Origin: Benincasa hispida
Taxonomy: Eukaryota; Streptophyta; Magnoliopsida; Cucurbitales; Cucurbitaceae
Direction: 5' to 3'
NCBI RefSeq assembly: GCF_009727055.1
Contig: NC_052354.1
Location: forward strand, 40,701,078-40,765,077
DNA length: 64,000 nucleotides
Shown here: one piece after another, positions 57,800 through 64,000 of the stretch
Layout: each line of letters begins with the position of its first letter
Position numbering within the stretch: the first letter of the stretch is position 1
The notes under the pieces: model-generated
Told to the model about the DNA's origin: nothing
The model's input: only the letters and a program-made list of their open reading frames with translations
Databases searched by the model: none
Translations under genes and position numbers: made by a program

Positions 57800-58770
57800 C
57801 TGGTAATTTTTGTGATTCTTTGCAGAACTCTCAATCTCTGGCGAACTACGACCCGGAGATTGAGAGAATATTTCGAAGGAGACTACAAGACCTCCAATAG
57901 CAACCACAATCTGATAAAGAGGAGACGACGGAGCAGCCTGGAGGAGGAGCACCAAATGATAATAATGTCATGGCGAATCCGATTCCGTTGGCAAACAATC
58001 GCAATAGGCTCATTAGGGACTATGCATCGCCAAACCTCTATGATTTCTCTCCGGTAATCATAAGGCCTGCCCTCAACAGAAGTAAATTCGAAATGAAACC
58101 GGTTATGCTGGAGATGATTCAGACTGCAAGTCAATTCGGAGGAACGCGTGGCAAGGACCTACACGCCCACCTCCGAAGTTTAATTGAAATCTACAATACT
58201 TTTGTGTTTTCGAACATCTCTGCTGAAGAAGTTCGACTAAAGTTGTTCCCATTTTCTCTCTGTGATCAGGCTAGGAAATGGGCTTATTCACTCGAACCAG
58301 GAGAGATTACTTCTTGGGAGCAGGTAGTGGAGAAATTCATGAAAAAGTATTTTCCACCTACCGAGAACTAAGACGAAGAAAGCTTATTACTAATTTTGAA
58401 CAAGATATGGACGAATCATTCAGCGATGCTTGGGCGAGGCTTAAAAGGTTGGTCCGAGATTGTCTGCATAATGGGCTACAAGACTACCTTCAAATGGAAA
58501 TTTTCTATCACGGTTTCAATCATGCTTCATAGACTGCTGCCAATGCGGTAGCCACTGGTGGTTTTCTTGACAAAACTTACGAGGAGGTGAAGAATATTCT
58601 GAACCGCATCTCCAAGAACCATGAAGACTGGAGGGAGAGTGACCAGAGATTGAGACTCAAAGATTCCGACGCAAATAATGGTGCCATTATTTCATTACAA
58701 AACCAAATGACCACAATGATGAATGTGATTCAAGGAATGGCGATCAGTAGCCCAACACCGTAGGGTGGGC
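57800..58770 (+). pseudogene. Gypsy (Athila-like) gag
   Basis: The main frame from 57970 contains the gag core: EMIQTASQFGGTRGKDLHAH, NISAEEVRLKLFPFSLCDQA, RKWAYSLEPGEITSWEQVVE and KFMKKYFPPTEN. It shifts near 58370 into FEQDMDESFSDAWARLKRLV and DYLQMEIFYHGFNHAS (to 58532). After a stop it continues with GGFLDKTYEEVKNILNRISK to about 58760. Gag packages the element RNA. Two breaks make it non-functional. Confidence 0.82.
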
Positions 58771-59040
58771 AAATTAACGCAATAAGTCAAAACACCACAA
58801 AGTGTGCAACTTATAGTGATGGGTATGCGATGGAAGATTGCCGCAAAATCTATAGTCTGTATATTTTGTAAAGAATAATCCCTTTTCAAACACTTACAAC
58901 CCGGGTGGAGAAACCACCCCAATTTTGCTTGGAAGAATCAACAAAAAAAAATTCAATCTGTGGTGCAAAAAGAAGGGCCACTAGGATGCTTTCAACACAA
59001 CAACGGTCAGTAGAGCAACCAAGCAAGTAGCTCACAACAA

Positions 59041-59433
59041 CCAAAGCAATCTTCTTCTCTAGAGAGCCTATTGAAGCAATATATAGAGAAAAATGAGACA
59101 GTGCTTCAAATTCAGGCTACGTCCATCCGCAACCTCAAACTGCAAATAGGCCAGATTGCGAATGAGCACAAAAGTAGACCGCAAGGGGCGTTGGAAAGTT
59201 CAACCGAGCTTCCACGCAACCCAGAGGGATCAGGAAAGGAGCAATTTCAGGTTGTGACATTGGGCAGTGGAAAGAGTGTGGAAGGAGAAAAAAGGGAGCA
59301 GAACAAATCAACTTCCATCGCAACTGAGCCTGAGAATGCGGCAATGCAAGAAGAAGAAAGAGAAAATGAAGTAGTAGAACCTAAGGTTGCGTCAACCTCA
59401 AAATCAGATGAAACGGGAACTGTGAAAGTTTAG
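59041..59433 (+). pseudogene. Athila-like gag-pol linker region
   Basis: The frame reads MKQYIEKNETVLQIQATSIR, NLKLQIGQIANE and then a Glu/Lys-rich tail with TLGSGK. This is the helical segment that follows the zinc-knuckle part in Athila-type polyproteins. The knuckle itself (about 58800-58960) is degraded. A stop closes the frame at 59431-59433, before the protease. Confidence 0.7.
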
Positions 59434-59499
59434 TTACCACTCTTCCCTCAGAGGCTAAAGAAGAAGAAAAACGAAGAGGTACAGTGTCAACGCTTCTTA

Positions 59500-60200
59500 T
59501 CTATGTTAAAGCAATTACATGTTAACATTTCTTTCAGTGAAGCGATTGAGAAAATGTCTACCTATGCTAAGTTTCTGAAAGACATGATAACTAAGAAAAG
59601 AGGCACTGAAAAATTTGCTACGATGGCATAAACGCAAAGTTCCAAATCTATTATTCCACCGAAGATGAGCGATCCTGGGAGCTTCATTATTCCTTGCTCC
59701 ATAGAAGGGCTCTATATTGGGCAAGCCCTGTGTGACTTGGAGGCTAGCATAAATTTGATGCCACTGTCAATCTTTAAACAATTAAATATGGGGAAACTCG
59801 TGCCCACATCAATGACTCTCTAATTGGCTGACAGATCTCTAGTTCATCTAGAAGGTAAGGTGAAGGATGTGCTGACTTTATCATTCTAGACTATGAGGTC
59901 GACAAAGATATGCCCATCATTTTGGTATGACCTTTCTTATCAACGGGTCGTGCTCAGATTGATGTGCACAAGGGAGAAATCACTTTGAGCATAAATGGTC
60001 AGAAGCTCAAATTTAACATAATTCGTGCCATAAAATTGTCGGATAAGGAAGACCTACAAGATTCTTACGATGACCTGAATTTTATTGAAGAAGAAAATTT
60101 TGATGAAGAGTGTGAAGAAGAGGATGCCAACGTATCCGTAGCTGCCTGCAATGCGATCATAGCAAAAAGAAACAAAGAAGAAGAAATGATTGCAACATAA
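59500..60200 (+). pseudogene. Athila-like protease region
   Basis: Downstream the frame gives NISFSEAIEKMSTYAKFLKD (59523-59582), then the retropepsin stretch SIEGLYIGQALCDLEASINL at about 59700-59758. The active site should be D-L-G-A-S; here it reads D-L-E-A-S. Further on are TGRAQIDVHKGEITLSINGQ and KLKFNIIRAIKLSDKEDL (59947-60060). Stops occur near 59630, 59820 and 59930. Confidence 0.72.
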
Positions 60201-60287
60201 GAAAAATAGCCAAAAGAAGAAAAAAAAATAACGCAACCTTCCCTCCTGGAACCATCAACACTTGAACTGAAGACCCTACCAACACAT

Positions 60288-61070
60288 TTGAAGTATGCAT
60301 TTCTGGGGCAGAATGAGAAGCTACTAGTGCTAATTTTCTCTATGCTCAATGCAGATCAAGAGAATGCGTTGATGAGCATTCTCAAGAAACATGTGCGAGC
60401 AATTGGTTGGACGCTCGCTAATATCAAAGGAATAAGCCCCGTATACAGTATGCACCATATTCATCTTGAGGACGACCATAAAGAAACTATTGAACATCAA
60501 CGTAGACTCAACCCTGCAATGAAGGAGGTCGTCAAGAAGAAGATTATCAAATGTCTGGATGCGGGCATTATCTATCCCATTGCAGATAGCACTGGGTCAG
60601 CCCCGTGCAATGTGTGCCGAAGAATGGCAGAATAACGGTAGTACCCAATGAGAACGATGAATTAATACCGCAAAGTACCATCACTGAGTAATGCATATGT
60701 ATGGACTACCACAAATTGAATGCGGCCATAAAGAAAGATCACTTCCCTCTATCATTCATTGATAAAATGCTAGGCAGACTAGCAGGGAATGATTTTTACT
60801 GCTTTTTGGATGGATATGCCAAGTACAATCAAATCATGATAGCTCCTAAAGACCAAGACAAGACCACATTCACCTACCCATATGGGACATTTGCTTTTCG
60901 CCGCATGTCGTTTGGTCTCTGCAATGCATCGAGCACGTTCTAAGGTGCAATGATAGCGATCTTTTCAGATTTTCTCAAAGACTCATGGAAATATTTTATG
61001 GATGACTTCTCCGTTTATGGAACACTTATGAAGTTTGCCTAGCCAATTTGGAGAAAAATTTTGAAAAGAT
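60288..61070 (+). pseudogene. Athila-like reverse transcriptase
   Basis: The RT begins with RAIGWTLANIKGISPVYSMH and HQRRLNPAMKEVVKKKIIKC (60393-60560), then shifts frame near 60620. MDYHKLNAAIKKDHFPLSFI and YPYGTFAFRRMSFGLCNASS follow at 60701-60935. The polymerase box is FMDD at 60995-61006 (YFMDDFSVYG). A stop replaces the codon after STF at 60941. At least three breaks are present. Confidence 0.85.
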
Positions 61071-61771
61071 GTGAAGAGCCTAACTTGGTGCTCAACTGGA
61101 AAAATATCACTCATGGTAAAGAGGGTATAGTGTTGGGACACAAAGTCTCCCGAGAAGGTTGGAGGTGGACAAACAAAGATTTTAAGCAATTGAAAAACTC
61201 ACACCTCAACCAGCGTGAAGGCTCTGCGAAACTTCTTGGGCATCTGGATTTTACAGACGATTCATCAAGACTTTTCTGAAATAGCACGACCACTGAGTGC
61301 GTTGTTATAGGTTGGGACAGAAGTTTGAATTTGACAAAAGTTGCCTCAACGCATTACGAGTTTTAAAAGATGCGCTGATTACCGCGCCCGTCTTAATTGC
61401 ACCGGATTGTACACTGCCGTTCGAAATCATGTGCGACGCAAGAGGGTATGCGATGGGAGCCGCATTAGTGCAAAAAAAGAAAACCATTTTGCACCCCATC
61501 GCATATGCGAGTAAAACTCTGAACTCTGCTCAAATCAGTTATACCACCACTGAAAAAGAACTCCTAACAATGATTTTTGCATTGGAAAAATTCCGGGCAT
61601 ATCTATTGGGAACCAAGGTACTCATTCACACTGATCACTCAGTAATCAGATATTTAATGACAATGAAGGATGCAAAACCGAGGTTGATCAGATGGGTTCT
61701 CCTCCTTCAAGAATTTGATATCGAGATAATTGATCGGAATGGGACAGAGAATCAAGTTGTGGACCACTTGC
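61071..61771 (+). pseudogene. Athila-like RT thumb and RNase H
   Basis: VLNWKNITHGKEGIVLGHKV (61088-61147) and a shifted linker are followed from 61297 by RNase [81 protein letters not shown] and [11 protein letters not shown]. The frame then reaches [13 protein letters not shown] and is cut by the solo LTR at 61772. The next codons, S-R-L-E-N-L, are found after it at 63438. Confidence 0.85.
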
Positions 61772-63433
61772 TGATAACGGGCAGAAATAAACGTTATCAT
61801 AGTGCTAAGTTATTAAATAATGATGGATTGCGTTGAGAAAAAATGATAAATTGCATTCATTAAGCATAAAATCTATAATATTGCGATCGCGTGCGTCAGC
61901 GCATTGGAACTATTGGATTTTGTATTTTTTTGCAGAATATGCGTTAATGCATTGCAGAGATTGTGATCATAGGAATTCATCGTCGAGCGCAACTTCACCG
62001 CAAGACTTTACGTTGATCGCGCTCGCTAATATTCACCCAAGAAGAATCATCGCAACATGGTTGATGCATCTGGACAAAAGGACAATTAAGATCGATGGGA
62101 CAAAAAGCTAACAGCAGTCAGATCCAAATTAAGTTGACAGCCGATAACGGTCACCAAGTACATTCAGCTTTATCGGTGACAATTATCCGGCACATCAGTC
62201 AGGAATTAAAGTTGTCCCATCTGAACAACCAAGAAAGAGAAGCCCCCTGTCACCTTTTGATGCCCTATAATACCAAGTGCATTATTCAGAGAAGGGGTTA
62301 AGCAGTTTATTAGTTCACCATTTTTAGTTCACGCCTCTATCCATAGTTTTATTTCACCTTTTTAAGGCAGACGCAAGGAAGAAGTTGTGCCAGTAGATCA
62401 TTCTGGCAAGCTTGGGAGAGTACCATAAGCTACTAAGACGGAGAGAGGGTCGACTTCGGTGGAAGCGGGAATATCTTTAGTTCAGAATAGAGATTCTAGT
62501 GTAAAAAGCCTCGGTCAGCAAGGAATTGCTACCAAGCTCTCTACCTTAACTTCCATTAGCATTTTGTACTTAACTTATATATAAGAATGGAATTTACTTA
62601 ACTTATATATAAGAATGGAATTTCTTTCTCTCTGTGATTCACGCATGAGTAGCTAAATTAGTTGAATGGGTTGAGAAGCGTTTAGCTAGCACAACGAGAG
62701 AATCTTCATTCTGTGTGATTATCTTGTTTATGTATGCTTCATTCGTCTATTAGAGATACTCGAGAGAATAGTCTAAGGACAGGACCTAGACTTAGGAAGG
62801 TCAGGTCAAAATCTAGGTTTAGAAGAACCAGATTAGAACACATAAACGGGAGATAGGCGTTTAGGGATGAGAACTATTTGTTATCAACGCATCACATGCA
62901 TCTTAGCAATAAGATATGATTGTATGCGATCACCTTGCTTTCTTCAATTTTGCATCAACACATAGGACAAGAGTAGAGTCTTCGGAATAAGCTCTATGGA
63001 TATTTTGCATCCAACACTTGCGTCCTAGATTTAGGAGCATTGCATTTACATTGGAAAATGACTTGTTGTGCATGGTAGTAACATGATCGCATAGTCTGAC
63101 GCATTCCCAAGTAACGCTAGCTAAAGATCTTCTCAACCCGTTCATCGCATACTCATTGCTTCTATCAACGCAACTTTGTTTCTCAAATCTGCCGCATTTA
63201 TTTATTTTTTTTATCAAAAAAAAAAAAACAAACCAACCACATCATTTCTTTACCCGGTTACTGCAAAGTTTTCATAAGAAAATTATCAATGCAAACTATT
63301 TTCACAAGTCCTTATGATCGACCCTGGACTTATCAAGAATTTAATTTGAATTCCGCTGGGGAAACTTGAGTGCACAACGTAATTCCACCAACGTATTTCA
63401 TCCATATTTCCATTCAATAAAATAACGCATCAC
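61772..63433 (+). mobile_element. Solo LTR of the same Gypsy family, inside its relative's pol
   Basis: It runs from TGATAACGGGCAGAAATAAA to AAAATAACGCATCA, 1662 bp, and matches the 5' LTR at 56124-57755 along its length. The flanks are CTTGC (61767-61771) and CTTGT (63434-63438), a 5-bp duplication with one change. Removing the LTR and one flank joins VVDHL to SRLENL. It contains an exact 28-base tandem duplication at 62568-62623. Frames at 61833-62301 and 62930-63217 are LTR-internal. Confidence 0.85.
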
Positions 63434-64000
63434 TTGTCCAGATTAGAAAACCTCGAGGTTGATCGCAAGGAATCTGAGGTGAGTGTTGTGTTTCCGGATG
63501 AGCAGCTGTTTCACATAGAAGAATTGTCCTGGTATGCAGACATCGTTAATTATTTGGTTTGTGAACAATTTCTTGAAGATTACACCTAACATCAACGGAA
63601 GAATGAATGCAGACACTATTATTGGGATGAGTCAAATCTGTATAAAAGAGGTGCAGACCAAATCATTCGATTATGCATACCAGATGCTGCTCAACAACGT
63701 ATATTGTCACAATGCCACGACTCACGATATGGTGGGCCCTTCGAAGGACAACGCACTACAGCCAAAGTTTTGCAAAATGGATTCTTTTAGCCTTCATTAT
63801 TCAAGGATATGGGTGACTACACAATGAAATGTGATCGGTGTCAACGCACAAGCAATATTTCATGGAAGAACGCAATGCCAATGAACACTATCTTGGAACT
63901 GAAATTTTTCGACGCATGGGGAATTGATTTCATGGGACCATTCCCCCCTTCGAATGGTAAACACTATATTTTATTAGTCGTCGATTATGTCTCCAAGTGG
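63434..64000 (+). pseudogene. Athila-like integrase N-terminal part, cut by window end
   Basis: After the solo LTR the pol frame resumes with SRLENLEVDRKESEVSVVFP and continues through a degraded H2C2 zinc-binding region (CHDSRYGG near 63715 and MKCDRCQRTSNIS near 63827-63865). It then gives FFDAWGIDFMGPFPPSNGKH and YILLVVDYVSKW at the window edge, with the first catalytic Asp in GIDFMGP. A frame break lies near 63590. The rest of the integrase and the 3' LTR lie beyond the window. Confidence 0.82.

Noticed and set aside
1..64000. tRNA, rRNA, CRISPR or bacterial-type operons
   Set aside because: No cloverleaf with a GGTTCRANNCC arm and matching acceptor was seen, no rRNA signatures were found, and the organism is a plant.

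Overview
This is a gene-poor, AT-rich stretch of a flowering-plant nuclear chromosome. The introns are GT-AG, the two genes are typical plant nuclear genes, and most of the DNA is plant LTR retrotransposons and MITEs. Recurrent TGATAGA/TCTATCA hairpin arrays and the style of the Copia polyproteins resemble what I know from Cucurbitaceae genomes. That family assignment is an inference from memory, not a database result.

Two host genes can be read exon by exon, both on the minus strand. Positions 13605-17358 encode mitochondrial cytochrome c oxidase subunit 6b (COX6B): four exons, 77 residues, with a CX9C/CX10C pair and two site II (TGGGCC) promoter elements upstream. Positions 19086-22063 encode an FLX-like coiled-coil protein: three coding exons, 310 residues, with a probable 5' UTR exon near 24.5 kb. 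Its introns hold LINE remnants on both strands and a 215-base poly-G tract that looks like a sequence or assembly artefact.

Layout: 1-13 kb is intergenic AT-rich DNA with hairpin MITEs, a PIF/Harbinger-like element (2844-4394) and an LTR (4408-6581). 13.1-24.7 kb is the gene island. 24.7-31 kb is intergenic, with a Tourist-like MITE (26151-26451), CACTA-like subterminal repeats (about 29.57-29.85 kb) and probable retroelement leader DNA. 31.1-48.6 kb is a nested pile: an old minus-strand Copia is split by an LTR, which is itself split by a Copia element of about 9.9 kb (33912-43784). That element carries a 294-bp short LTR and a 576-bp hAT MITE, and four of these insertions show target-site duplications. 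48.6-55.9 kb is a further Copia remnant, its LTR, and a solo LTR flanked by CTCAT. 56.1 kb to the window end is an Athila-like Gypsy element with stops and frameshifts. A solo LTR of its own family interrupts its pol, and the element runs off the window.

No CRISPR, operon, rRNA or tRNA was found. I found no new multi-gene system. The most informative material is the dated order of nested insertions, the scrambled 5' LTR of the 9.9-kb Copia, the AAACGATCGT motif array in its leader, and the splice donor that overlaps the FLX-like stop codon.
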